Of a DNA stretch of 64,000 bases, positions 7,735-16,231 are shown piece by piece. The notes beneath the pieces were generated by a model. It worked only from the letters and a program-made list of their open reading frames with translations, ran no database searches and was not told where the DNA came from. This stretch comes from an uncultured Lachnospiraceae bacterium. Lineage in GTDB: Bacteria; Bacillota; Clostridia; Lachnospirales; Lachnospiraceae. The first letter of the stretch is position 1; each line of letters opens with the position of its first letter. A program made the translations under genes and the position numbers. The stretch spans positions 1 through 64,000 of the forward strand of contig CANPIM010000009.1 of NCBI GenBank assembly GCA_947574135.1. Direction: 5' to 3'.

Positions 7735-8792
7735 GTGTATATGGATTGCCCACGGCGGGAAAAACCTTTCTCTTAGATCAGGTGAAAAGCCTGGAGGTAT
7801 TATCCGGGAGTGGACTGCTTGAGAACGTATGTTCTGATTTTCGAGCGCTGTCCAAAATGGAGAAGGATCAGGCGCGAAAGGAGCTGGCCAGAAGGCTGCA
7901 AAACAGGGACAGCTTTATTATGGACGGCCATTATGCCTTTGGCGATGAGGTGGTGTTTACGGAGGAGGATGGGGAGCTTTACCATGTATTTTTGTATTTG
8001 TACGTGAAACCGGAAATTCTGGAGGAGAGAATGAAAAATTCCCCCAGAAATAAAAAGTATCTGGAATTTTCCGTAAAAGACTGGCAGAATATGGAGCTGG
8101 AAGCCCTTCGCCAGTATTGTCATATACATAACAAGGATTTTTATGTTTTGGATAATCCGGTGGAAGGGTATTTTTCGGATCTGTCCCCGGTGTTGGCATT
8201 CCTGGAGGAGATTCTTCGGGGCTATAGCTGTGTGGATTATGCCAGGAAATGTGCCAGGAATATTTTGGAGAAGGCAAAGGGGGAAGGGGTGGCTCTGACT
8301 GATGGGGACAGAACCTTAATCCTGGAGGACAGCAGCGCACAGCTGGGGTATCACACCCATTTGTTTGACGGAAATTTTTATACGGGCTTTCAGGTGTGGA
8401 GGCATGCCGGGGAGCTGGCAGATTTTCTGCGCCGTAGAGACATGTGGGAGAGATCTGGGGATCAGATAGATGTGCATTTGAATCAGAAGGTGAGGAAGCT
8501 CCTGCAGGAGCCCTGCTTTCTTTTGACTTCCGGGTGTCTGGAGGCCTGGGGACCTTTGGCCAGAGGGCTGGGTATGGATTTGTATTATGGCAGCCAGATG
8601 GCGGCAGATACCAAATATTTCATTGCAAAATTTCTCCAGGAGGCAGGGAAAAGGGTTCTTGCCTTTGGAGACAGTATGAATGATTATTTTATGCTGCGAC
8701 AGGCGGATAAGGCCTACCTGGCTTTGCGGCCGGATGGTTCCGTGAGCAAATCCCTAAAAAACCGGGATATGGAGGGGATAAAATATGTTTGA
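7725..8792 (+). CDS. P-loop kinase / HAD phosphatase fusion protein
   Basis: A 355-residue fusion. Residues 1-165 form a small P-loop kinase: Walker A GLPTAGKT (7-14), MDGHYAFGDEV near 67-75, and a lid-like ERMKNSPRNKKYL near 101. Residues 186-345 form a HAD phosphatase: motif I DGDRT (D193, D195), motif II LLTSG (T268), Lys297, motif IV FGDSMND (315-320) as in phosphoserine phosphatase-like HADs. Kinase-then-HAD order recalls T4 polynucleotide kinase/phosphatase, but the HAD motifs are of a different subtype, so a small-molecule or nucleotide substrate is as likely. AAGGAGG lies 4 bases before ATG. It overlaps both neighbours (10 and 8 bases). Confidence 0.85.
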   Translation: MRIGVYGLPTAGKTFLLDQVKSLEVLSGSGLLENVCSDFRALSKMEKDQARKELARRLQNRDSFIMDGHYAFGDEVVFTEEDGELYHVFLYLYVKPEILEERMKNSPRNKKYLEFSVKDWQNMELEALRQYCHIHNKDFYVLDNPVEGYFSDLSPVLAFLEEILRGYSCVDYARKCARNILEKAKGEGVALTDGDRTLILEDSSAQLGYHTHLFDGNFYTGFQVWRHAGELADFLRRRDMWERSGDQIDVHLNQKVRKLLQEPCFLLTSGCLEAWGPLARGLGMDLYYGSQMAADTKYFIAKFLQEAGKRVLAFGDSMNDYFMLRQADKAYLALRPDGSVSKSLKNRDMEGIKYV

Positions 8793-9288
8793 GATAGAAA
8801 AGACGGAGAGAATCAACCAACTGATTGCCTGTACAAAATCCGATTCCGGCATAGCGGGTCCAAAGCTTGCAAGGGCCCATATGGAATTGGGAGAATTGCT
8901 GGGCGCCCGGATGCAGGGGTTTTCACCTGAGGATACTACCGTGGTTGCCATACTCCGGGGAGGTATTTTCTTTGCCCAGGGAATCTATTTTCAGATGGGC
9001 TGCCGGTTTCAGACCTTTGATCCCAAGCATGAAAAATTTGTTCGGCCAAAGACAAAGCATGTGATCCTGACGGATTCCGTGATCCATACGGGAAAAACCC
9101 TGCTCCCCATTCTGGAGGAGGATATGGCGGTGGCCTGCTGCGTCATCCAGGAGAGGGCGGTTCCTGCTTTCGAAAGGCAGCTGTTTACCATACGGGTTTC
9201 GGAGAATTCCTTTGTGGGAAGAGAGGTGTTCAGGCAGTCCGGAGCCGTTGGGCCGGACACCACCATGCGATTATTTCACCTCTTATAA
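8785..9288 (+). CDS. Phosphoribosyltransferase, uracil-PRTase-like
   Basis: A 167-residue type I phosphoribosyltransferase. It has VVAILRGG (53-60) and a PRPP loop TDSVIHTGKT (96-105) in which the second acidic residue is replaced by Ser, as uracil PRTases also deviate there. The C-terminal GPDTTMRLF resembles the uracil-binding end of Upp proteins. It is about 40 residues shorter than housekeeping Upp and so may use another base. GGAGGGG lies 8 bases before ATG, overlapping the end of the kinase/HAD gene. It is the last gene of the cassette: a separate promoter follows at 9292. Confidence 0.85.
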   Translation: MFEIEKTERINQLIACTKSDSGIAGPKLARAHMELGELLGARMQGFSPEDTTVVAILRGGIFFAQGIYFQMGCRFQTFDPKHEKFVRPKTKHVILTDSVIHTGKTLLPILEEDMAVACCVIQERAVPAFERQLFTIRVSENSFVGREVFRQSGAVGPDTTMRLFHLL

Positions 9289-9291
9289 ATT

Positions 9292-9320
9292 TTGATAAAA
9301 GCTGTGGAATGTGGTATGAT
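9292..9320 (+). promoter_or_regulatory. Promoter of the HHH-protein gene
   Basis: -35 TTGATA (9292-9297), 17-base spacer, -10 TATGAT (9315-9320). A small hairpin GAAGC/GCTTC follows at about 9340-9356, ahead of the gene at 9384. The four-gene cassette thus ends before this point. Confidence 0.65.
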
Positions 9321-9383
9321 TAAAAATAATATTTTTAGGAAGCCCTGGGAGCTTCACAGAGTGGAGGAATCAAAGAGGCAGCT

Positions 9384-9710
9384 ATGAGACACCAAAAGAA
9401 AGACGACAAATACCCGGCTGGTGATTTAAAGAGAATTCCGGGAGTGGGCCCTAATATGGAACAGCATTTGAAAAACATTGGGATTCATTGTGTGGCGGAT
9501 CTGGTGGGACGGGATCCGGAGGATTTGTACCACAGAGACTGTCTGGAAAAGGGATTTCAGGACGACAAATGCGTGCTGTATGTATATCGATGTGCGGTAT
9601 ATTTTGCAGAGCATGAGGATCATGAACCGGAAAAGCTAAAATGGTGGTACTGGAAGGATAGGGCCTACCCGGAGGAAGCCAGGGAAGAGCATAAAGGGAA
9701 AAGCGTATAA
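9384..9710 (+). CDS. Helix-hairpin-helix protein of the Cdd1 'pathogenicity locus' family
   Basis: A 108-residue protein. IPGVGPNMEQHLKNIGIHCVADL (residues 17-39) is a helix-hairpin-helix DNA-binding motif. The following RDPEDLYHRDCLEKGFQDDKCVLYVYRCAVYFA matches the Cdd1 family first named from the flank of the C. difficile toxin locus. Its role is unknown; non-specific DNA binding is expected from the HHH. The ATG is preceded by AAAGAGGCAG, a modest ribosome site. It ends 21 bases before the acyltransferase/lipoprotein ORF. Confidence 0.85.
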   Translation: MRHQKKDDKYPAGDLKRIPGVGPNMEQHLKNIGIHCVADLVGRDPEDLYHRDCLEKGFQDDKCVLYVYRCAVYFAEHEDHEPEKLKWWYWKDRAYPEEAREEHKGKSV

Positions 9711-9731
9711 AGAGATAGGGGAGCAAAGCAT

Positions 9732-11324
9732 ATGGAGCTACAGGAAATGTTTCAAAGCATTGGGCTGCCGCCTGCAATCGTTGAAAGCCTGGAAGCTGTG
9801 GAAAAGAAGGTTCACAGGGAAGTCTGTTCGGCAGAAATAGACGCTTGGGTGAACCGGCTTTTGGATATAAGCACGGCAGACCTGGCTTATAGGCAGCTGC
9901 AAGCCATGCTGGGGGAGGATCCGGACTGTTTAAAAATGCTGTACTGCCAGCTGGAAGGCGCCAGGCGGGCATTTGACAGGTATGAGGAAAAGCATATTCC
10001 CCTAGCCGTATACCGGGACACTATGAAATGTTTCACCAGATTTCTCGGGGAAAGCCAAAAGATAAACGGCAGGCTGTTCTTTGACAGAGGCTGGTGGACC
10101 TACAGGCAGATTGGTATGGGTATTTTTCGCCTGGGAGCATTGGAATATGAGCGCAGAGAGCGGGAGGAAGAGCCTGTTATAGATCTCCACATTCCCTCGG
10201 ATGCAGATCTGTCAGAGGAGGCTGTGGAGGATTCCTTAAGACAGGCGAACCGGTTTTTTCAGACCTATTATGGTGAGTATTCCTACGGGAAGCTTACCTG
10301 TAACTCCTGGCTTTTGTCCCCGTCCATTACGCCTATGCTGTCGGAAAAGTCCCGGATAGGGGCCTTTCAAAAACGGTTTCAAATTCTAAGGGAGGACAAA
10401 GAGGATACAGAATATATCCAGTATCTGTATCAGGTCCCTGAAGATACAGATTGTAAAAAATTCCCAGAAAGGACCAGCTTACAGAGAGAAGTGAAAAAAT
10501 TAATTTTAAAGGGCGGAAATATTGGCTCCGCATTCGGGATCATGAAAAACCTGAGAGCAGGTGTTTTTCTTCTGGCACTTACCATAAGCCTTACCGGGTG
10601 CGGGCCGGCGCCCAGTACCTATCAGATGCCGGAGGAGATACAAAGGGAGCTGGGGCAGGAAAAGGCGCAGGAGCAGAGGCTGGACCGGGTGATCACAGAG
10701 GACGATGAAAGGATTCGCTATATCTTGGAGGGAGCCTGGGATGTGGTGGGAACAGATGAGGTCTACCAGTTTGAATACTGGGGAGAAGGGGAGCGAAGGG
10801 CGGAAGGAGAAACCGTCAGCTTTTCCTATGTCTGTGGGCAGGACGAAAAATACCGGGATCTTCTCTACATAAAGGCAGAGGAGAAGGAGGAAGAAGCCCT
10901 CTATGAGATCTCCTACGATGAAACCGGCTGCCGGCTCAGGCTAATGCCTGTGGGAGATGAGCAAGAGGAGAAGCTTTTGACGCCCTCAGGCGGAGAATTT
11001 TTGGATATGACAGATGAGAGGGTGGCAGCTCTTGAGGGAGACTGGAGAGAGGCAAAGACCAGGCTTCGGGTGACAGAGGATATGGAGCTGATTTATCTGT
11101 CCAGCGGAGATAAAATGACAATTACGGTTATACTAAGGGAGGGAAAGGAAGAGCCCGAGATCTGCTTTACGGATGAGAACAGCAATCTCTTTAATATATC
11201 CCGTTATGAATTTGCCCTTGAGCCAACACGGGACGCTCTGCGGCTGAATCCTCTTGACATGGAGGGAACGCCGGGAGCCAGAGATTACTATATTTACTGG
11301 AGAAGGCTTACGGACGAGAAATAA
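9732..11324 (+). CDS. GNAT-like acyltransferase fused in frame to a lipoprotein
   Basis: A 530-residue ORF that reads as two genes joined without a stop. Residues 1-270 resemble the two-domain 'acyltransferase domain-containing' family (NAT_N plus GNAT_C; LHIPSDADLSEE, CNSWLLSPSITPMLSE, FPERTSLQREVKKLILKGG). That family normally ends near GSAFGI. Residue 271 is a Met (ATG at 10542) that opens a perfect lipoprotein signal: KN-R, hydrophobic LLALTISLTG, then Cys in LTGC. The rest (about 240 residues, acidic) has no family I recognise. Either the lipoprotein starts internally at 10542, where no good ribosome site is close, or a stop was lost. GGGGAG precedes the 9732 start. Confidence 0.75.
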   Translation: MELQEMFQSIGLPPAIVESLEAVEKKVHREVCSAEIDAWVNRLLDISTADLAYRQLQAMLGEDPDCLKMLYCQLEGARRAFDRYEEKHIPLAVYRDTMKCFTRFLGESQKINGRLFFDRGWWTYRQIGMGIFRLGALEYERREREEEPVIDLHIPSDADLSEEAVEDSLRQANRFFQTYYGEYSYGKLTCNSWLLSPSITPMLSEKSRIGAFQKRFQILREDKEDTEYIQYLYQVPEDTDCKKFPERTSLQREVKKLILKGGNIGSAFGIMKNLRAGVFLLALTISLTGCGPAPSTYQMPEEIQRELGQEKAQEQRLDRVITEDDERIRYILEGAWDVVGTDEVYQFEYWGEGERRAEGETVSFSYVCGQDEKYRDLLYIKAEEKEEEALYEISYDETGCRLRLMPVGDEQEEKLLTPSGGEFLDMTDERVAALEGDWREAKTRLRVTEDMELIYLSSGDKMTITVILREGKEEPEICFTDENSNLFNISRYEFALEPTRDALRLNPLDMEGTPGARDYYIYWRRLTDEK

Positions 11325-11373
11325 GAAATGTACCAGGGAAGGAGCGAAAGAGCAGAGAAAGGTGAGAGAAAGC

Positions 11374-12348
11374 ATGTGTACAGCAGTAACCTATAAGACA
11401 AAAGACTTTTACTTCGGGCGCACCCTGGACAATGACGTTTCCTATAGGGAGGAGGTTGTGGTGACGCCCCGGAAGTATGAATTTCCCTTTTCCTGTATGG
11501 GAGACATGCATGGACATTATGCCATGATTGGCATGGCTCATGTGGAGGATGGGGTGCCTCTGTACTATGACGCAGTCAACGAGAAGGGTCTTGGTATGGC
11601 GGGACTGAACTTTGTGGGAAATGCCTGGTATGGGCCGGAGCAGGAGGGAAAGGAAAACATTGCCACCTTTGCATTGATTCCCTGGATCCTGAGCCAGTGT
11701 GCCGGCATTCAGGAGGCACGGGCCCTTTTGCAGAATATAAATATTACGGATCTTTCCTTTTATGGAAAGCTACCGCCGGCACAGCTTCACTGGATGCTGG
11801 CGGATTCCCGGGGAGCATTGGTGGTGGAAGCCATGAGGGACGGCCTTCATGTGTACGACAATCCCTCCGGGGTGCTTACCAACAATCCTCCTTTTCAAGA
11901 ACAAATGTTCTGTCTCAATAATTATATGCATCTGTCTCCCAGGCAGCCGGAGAATCTTTTTTCTTCCCAGCTTGATCTGCATACCTACTGCCGGGGAATG
12001 GGTGCCCTGGGTCTGCCCGGGGATCTGTCCTCCCAGTCCCGCTTTGTCCGGGCGGCCTTTGTGAAGATTAATTCCTGCTCCGGAACCAGTGAGGAAGAGA
12101 GCGTCAGTCAGTTTTTCCATATCCTGGGGGCCGTGGATCAGCAAAAGGGCTGCAGCCTGCTGGGGGAGGGAAAATATGAGACCACCATCTATACCTCCTG
12201 CTGCAATGCCAGCAAAGGCATCTACTATTACACCACCTACGGAAATCATCAGATTACGGCGGTGGATATGCACAGGGAGTCCCTGGATGGCAGATGTGTG
12301 AAAAGATATCCGCTGATCCAGGGGGAGCAGATTTACAGGCAAAATTAG
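11374..12348 (+). CDS. Choloylglycine hydrolase family enzyme (bile salt hydrolase type)
   Basis: A 324-residue Ntn-hydrolase. After Met removal Cys2 becomes the nucleophile (MCTAVTY). GRTLDND supplies Arg16 and Asp19, GLNFVGNAWY the Asn region, VLTNNPPF the conserved Asn, and SSQSRFVRAAF the conserved Arg. This set fits bile salt hydrolases better than penicillin V acylases, but substrate choice cannot be settled by reading. BSH deconjugates glycine- or taurine-linked bile acids and is typical of gut bacteria. No signal peptide is present, so it is cytoplasmic. The ATG at 11374 is chosen because Cys must follow Met; the frame extends upstream into the preceding gene. AAAGGTGAG precedes it. 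Confidence 0.9.
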   Translation: MCTAVTYKTKDFYFGRTLDNDVSYREEVVVTPRKYEFPFSCMGDMHGHYAMIGMAHVEDGVPLYYDAVNEKGLGMAGLNFVGNAWYGPEQEGKENIATFALIPWILSQCAGIQEARALLQNINITDLSFYGKLPPAQLHWMLADSRGALVVEAMRDGLHVYDNPSGVLTNNPPFQEQMFCLNNYMHLSPRQPENLFSSQLDLHTYCRGMGALGLPGDLSSQSRFVRAAFVKINSCSGTSEEESVSQFFHILGAVDQQKGCSLLGEGKYETTIYTSCCNASKGIYYYTTYGNHQITAVDMHRESLDGRCVKRYPLIQGEQIYRQN

Positions 12349-12410
12349 AGAATAAGCAACGAAAAGATTCCCCGGGAAACGCATCATCTGCCAGAATCCG
12401 TGGTTTTCCT

Positions 12411-12440
12411 TGGACATTCGCCCCAATCCTGTGCTATAAT
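12411..12440 (+). promoter_or_regulatory. Promoter of the acetyltransferase gene
   Basis: -35 TGGACA (12411-12416), 18-base spacer, -10 TATAAT (12435-12440) preceded by TGC. AAAAGGAGAA then precedes the ATG at 12481. Confidence 0.7.
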
Positions 12441-12480
12441 CCAAGAAACAACCACAAACATCACAAAAAAGGAGAACTCT

Positions 12481-13134
12481 ATGACAGCGATTGAGAGACG
12501 GGATCTGTGTCTGCCCTATGGGGCGGATGAGGCTCTTTTGGAGGAGCATAAGAGATGCCGGCGGATATTAAATAAACTTAATCAGACGGATCTGGCGGAT
12601 TTTGATGAGATTCGGCGAATTGTAAAGACACTGCTGGGAAAAACCGGGGACGAGGAGGCCTTTATCAGTCCTCCCTTTCACTGTGATTACGGCTTTCATA
12701 TAGAGGTGGGAAAGCGGTTTTATGCCAACTACAACTGCACCATTCTGGATGTGGCCAGGGTAAAAATCGGAGATAACTGCCTTTTGGCTCCCAATGTGGC
12801 CATCTACGCAGTGGGGCATCCCCTGCATCCTGTGACCCGGGCCACGGGGTATGAGTATGGAGCTCCGGTTACCATTGGAGACAATGTATGGATCGGAGGA
12901 AACAGTGTGGTGGTGCCCGGGGTAACCATTGGCAGCAATGTGGTTATCGGCGCGGGCAGTGTGGTTACAAGGGACATTCCCGACTGGAGTCTGGCCGTGG
13001 GAAATCCCTGCCGGGTTATCCGTCAGATTACGGAGGAGGATAAGTATTATTTTTTCCGGGACAAGCGGTTTGATGAGGAGGCCTGGGTGAACATGGAGGA
13101 GATTTCCAGGGAGAGAGGCCTTGGGACCCTATGA
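12481..13134 (+). CDS. Maltose/galactoside O-acetyltransferase family protein
   Basis: A 217-residue left-handed beta-helix acetyltransferase of the LacA/Maa/NodL group. An N-terminal Mac domain (about 5-55) is followed by hexapeptide repeats. PPFHCDYGFHIEVGKRFYANYNC and the catalytic His in AVGHPLHP are both visible, as is IGDNVWIGGNSVVVPGVTIG. It transfers acetyl from acetyl-CoA to a sugar hydroxyl, which is thought to detoxify non-metabolised sugars. The C terminus after residue 185 is somewhat longer than minimal family members. It has its own promoter and ends 36 bases before the DUF3786 gene. Confidence 0.92.
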   Translation: MTAIERRDLCLPYGADEALLEEHKRCRRILNKLNQTDLADFDEIRRIVKTLLGKTGDEEAFISPPFHCDYGFHIEVGKRFYANYNCTILDVARVKIGDNCLLAPNVAIYAVGHPLHPVTRATGYEYGAPVTIGDNVWIGGNSVVVPGVTIGSNVVIGAGSVVTRDIPDWSLAVGNPCRVIRQITEEDKYYFFRDKRFDEEAWVNMEEISRERGLGTL

Positions 13135-13170
13135 GAAGCAAGCTTGGCGGATAGAGCAAGGGGGCTGCGC

Positions 13171-13794
13171 ATGGATAATTACAAGGCATTGGAGAAAAAA
13201 TGGGGAGAAATATTTTCCTCTTTGAATCACCGGGAGCTGGCAGAGCGGTTTTCCCTGGAGGAGGATGGGGAGGCGCTGTATATTACCTATTTTCAGCAGC
13301 GCTACCGGCTTGCAAAGGCCCAAGGAAAAATCACTCTGGCAGAGGAGCCTGATCGGGAGCTGTCCTTTCAGACCGTTATGACCATTTATCATCTGTTTTA
13401 TTATTCCAAACCCTATGCCCGGGTGCGGGGGGAATTTGTGCCCTTCCGGCTGGTAAAGCGGGCAGGACCCTTTGAAGCTGCCTATGAGCGGAATATTCTG
13501 AAGCCTCTGGCCCGAACCTTTGACGGGCATCTGGAGGAACTAAGGGGGGCCTGCCAGGCTCTAAAGGGAAGGCCCATTTCTCAGGGGGACGCAGGGTATG
13601 TGATAGACGCCTTTTCCTGCATGCCTCTGACCTTTGTTTTCTGGGATGGGGACGAGGAATTTGGGGCCCAGGCCAATATTCTTTTTGACGCAGACATCAC
13701 AGATTTTCTTCACGAGGAGACGGTGGTGCTGGTGGCGGAGGACTTGGTAAGGCGGCTCAAAGAGGAAGCGGGAGCAAAAAACTGGGAAGCTTAA
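13171..13794 (+). CDS. DUF3786 domain protein
   Basis: A 207-residue soluble protein. The ending CMPLTFVFWDGDEEFGAQANILFDADITDFLHEETVV is characteristic of DUF3786, a family of unknown function in anaerobes, often near Fe-S or corrinoid genes. The first half has LAERFSLEEDGEALYITYFQQRY, also family-like. An upstream TTG at 13144 is possible, but the ATG at 13171, after a GGGGG run, is the better start. It is followed 70 bases later by the radical SAM gene. Confidence 0.85.
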   Translation: MDNYKALEKKWGEIFSSLNHRELAERFSLEEDGEALYITYFQQRYRLAKAQGKITLAEEPDRELSFQTVMTIYHLFYYSKPYARVRGEFVPFRLVKRAGPFEAAYERNILKPLARTFDGHLEELRGACQALKGRPISQGDAGYVIDAFSCMPLTFVFWDGDEEFGAQANILFDADITDFLHEETVVLVAEDLVRRLKEEAGAKNWEA

Positions 13795-13864
13795 CAGGGC
13801 TTTCCAGCTTTCTTTTTGTGTGCTATGATGTGGAGAGAGAAAACGATGAAAAAGGACGAAGGAC

Positions 13865-14866
13865 ATGGCAGAGCAGAGGGAAAAGAGACCAGAAGGCCAA
13901 AAAAGCCAGGGAATGCAGGGGAGAGAGGGGTGGAAGGAGTCCTGTCATCTGTGCCCCAGAGATTGTGGAGTGGCCCGGGGAGACGGGGAGATTGGCGTAT
14001 GTAAAACCACTGCCCGGATACAGGTGGCCAGAGCCTCTTTGCACCTGTGGGAGGAGCCCTGCATTGCAGGGGAAGGGGGCTCCGGTACGGTGTTTTTTGC
14101 AGGATGCTCCCTGGGGTGCGTGTATTGCCAGAATCAGGAGATCTCCCGGGCAGCCGTGGGGCGGACTTTGAGTATCCGGCAGCTGTCATGGATATTCCTC
14201 CTGCTAAAAGAGAAGGGGGCGGAGAATATCAATCTGGTTACGCCCAGCCATTATGCCCCTGCCATTCAGGAGGCGGTGGAGCTGGCCAGGAAGGAGGGCT
14301 TGGAGCTGCCTGTTATCTACAACTGCAGCGGCTATGAGAGCGTGGAGGTCTTAAAGCGGCTGGAGGGAATCGTGGATGTGTATCTGACAGATTTTAAATA
14401 CATGGACCAGGAACTGGCACGCCGGTATTCCAGGGCCGGAGACTATCCACAGGTGGCCAAGGCAGCTCTGGAGGAGATGGTCCGGCAGCAGGGGCAGGCA
14501 GTTTTTGACTCCCGGGGCATGATGAAAAAGGGCGTGATCCTGCGTCACCTTCTCTTGCCGGGCGCTGTTAAAAACGGAAAGGAAATCCTGCACTATGCAT
14601 TTGAACATTACGGAAATGGGATTTATTACAGTCTGTTGAATCAATATACGCCTATGGAGCACCGGGAGGATTATCCGGAGCTTAACCGAAGGGTGACCCG
14701 CCGGGAATATGAGGCGCTGGTGGATACCGCCCTGGAGCTTGGGGTGGAGCATGGATTTATACAGGAGGGAAAGACAGCGGAGGAGAGCTTTATTCCGGAT
14801 TTTGCTGACAGGGGATTGCTGGACGGGATACCGGAGGATGGGGAAGCCTTTTGCCGATGTGGTTAG
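13865..14866 (+). CDS. Radical SAM protein, PflA-like (PflX family)
   Basis: A 333-residue protein. An N-terminal CHLCPRDCGVARGDGEIGVC cysteine cluster (about 27-46) precedes the radical SAM motif CSLGCVYC near 81-88. Downstream are INLVTPSHY and DVYLTDFKYMD, typical of the PflX/AmmeMemo-like group related to pyruvate formate-lyase activases. The substrate is not known for this subfamily, so I do not call it a PFL activase; no PFL gene is near. The ribosome site AAGGA is about 9 bases upstream. It lies between DUF3786 and rRNA methyltransferase genes. Confidence 0.88.
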   Translation: MAEQREKRPEGQKSQGMQGREGWKESCHLCPRDCGVARGDGEIGVCKTTARIQVARASLHLWEEPCIAGEGGSGTVFFAGCSLGCVYCQNQEISRAAVGRTLSIRQLSWIFLLLKEKGAENINLVTPSHYAPAIQEAVELARKEGLELPVIYNCSGYESVEVLKRLEGIVDVYLTDFKYMDQELARRYSRAGDYPQVAKAALEEMVRQQGQAVFDSRGMMKKGVILRHLLLPGAVKNGKEILHYAFEHYGNGIYYSLLNQYTPMEHREDYPELNRRVTRREYEALVDTALELGVEHGFIQEGKTAEESFIPDFADRGLLDGIPEDGEAFCRCG

Positions 14867-14915
14867 CGGCTCTTAGGGAGCCAGGGAAAGGAAGGGCAGG
14901 ATACAGGAGGGAAGC

Positions 14916-16118
14916 ATGAGCAGCGGAAGAGTGATTTTAAAAAAGGGAGAGGGCCGGGCCTGGAAGGCCGGAGGCCTTTGGATATACGATAATGAAATCG
15001 CAGGCGTACAGGGGGAGTTTGAGAATGGGGATTTGGTGCAGGTAGAGGATTTTGACGGCTACGGGCTGGGCCGGGGATTCCTCAATACCTGCTCTAAAAT
15101 CCGGGTCCGCATGATGACCAGAAATCCAAAGCAGGACATAGACCGGGCATTTTTAAATACCCGGGTCCGGGCGGCCTGGGAGTACCGGAAGCAAACGGTA
15201 GACACCGGGAGCTGCCGGGTGATTTTCGGGGAGGCGGATTTTCTGCCGGGTCTTGTGGTGGATAAATTTTCCCAGGTGCTGGTGGTCCAGTCTCTGGCTC
15301 TGGGAATAGACCGGCTAAAGGGAATGATTCTGGAGGAGCTCTGTAAGGTATTGGGGGAGGATGGCGTGGAAATCCAAGGCATCTACGAGCGAAGCGATGC
15401 GAAGGTGCGGCGTCTGGAGGGAATGGAGCCCTTTAAGGGATTTCTGGGGAAGCCCTTTGATCCCCAGGTGGAAATCCAGGAAAATGGGGTGCGGTATCTG
15501 GTGGATGTGGCGGAGGGCCAAAAGACGGGCTTTTTCCTGGATCAGAAATATAACCGGCAGGCCATACAACGCTTGTGCCGGGATGCCAGCGTGCTGGACT
15601 GCTTTACCCATACAGGGTCCTTTGCCCTGAATGCAGGCCTGGCCGGGGCCAGGGAGGTGCTTGGGGTGGATGCCTCGGAGCTGGGAGTGGAGCAGGCCAA
15701 AAAGAATGCCAGGCTGAATGGCTTGGAGGACCGGGTACAGTTTGTCTGTGCCGATGTGTTTGAATTGCTTCCGGAGCTTGAAAAGAAGGGAGAGCAATTT
15801 GACGTGGTGATTTTGGATCCGCCGGCCTTTACCAAATCCCAGAGCTCTGTGAAAAATGCTGTGAAGGGCTACCGGGAGATCAATCTGCGAGGCATAAGGC
15901 TGGTGCGTCCTGGAGGCTATCTGGCTACCTGCTCCTGCTCCCATTTTATGACGGACGAGCTGTTTACCCAGACCCTTCGGCAGGCAGCCGGTCAGGCACA
16001 CAGGCGGCTGCGCCTGGTGGAGCGCCGGGCCCAGGCCCCGGACCATCCTGTTTTGTGGGCAGCGGAGAATTCCTATTATTTAAAGTTTTATATTTTTCAG
16101 GTGTGTGAGGAGCTGTAG
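14916..16118 (+). CDS. rlmI: Class I rRNA methyltransferase, RlmI-like (23S rRNA m5C)
   Basis: A 400-residue protein. The N-terminal PUA domain (about 1-75) opens with RVILKKGEGRAWKAGGLWIYDNEI. An EEHD-like middle is followed by a Rossmann methyltransferase: VLDCFTHTGSFALNAG near 227 (SAM motif I) and VVILDPPAFTKS near 303 (motif IV). E. coli RlmI methylates C1962 of 23S rRNA; paralogues with other targets exist, so the site is inferred. It sits upstream of the RsmF-like gene, forming an rRNA methylation pair. Confidence 0.88.
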   Translation: MSSGRVILKKGEGRAWKAGGLWIYDNEIAGVQGEFENGDLVQVEDFDGYGLGRGFLNTCSKIRVRMMTRNPKQDIDRAFLNTRVRAAWEYRKQTVDTGSCRVIFGEADFLPGLVVDKFSQVLVVQSLALGIDRLKGMILEELCKVLGEDGVEIQGIYERSDAKVRRLEGMEPFKGFLGKPFDPQVEIQENGVRYLVDVAEGQKTGFFLDQKYNRQAIQRLCRDASVLDCFTHTGSFALNAGLAGAREVLGVDASELGVEQAKKNARLNGLEDRVQFVCADVFELLPELEKKGEQFDVVILDPPAFTKSQSSVKNAVKGYREINLRGIRLVRPGGYLATCSCSHFMTDELFTQTLRQAAGQAHRRLRLVERRAQAPDHPVLWAAENSYYLKFYIFQVCEEL

Positions 16119-16231
16119 AGATATTTACAGGCTACAGAGGTCAGAACCAGGTGGGGCAGGGCTTTTGTGCCATTTACGGAAGTCGGAAAAGATATGATTT
16201 TAGGAACATTTCAGGAAAAAGGAGAGGACAG

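Noticed and set aside
5634..9288. Classical PIN toxin/antitoxin pair
   Set aside because: The HTH and PIN are fused and the neighbours are metabolic enzymes, not an antitoxin. The four-gene overlap argues for another system.
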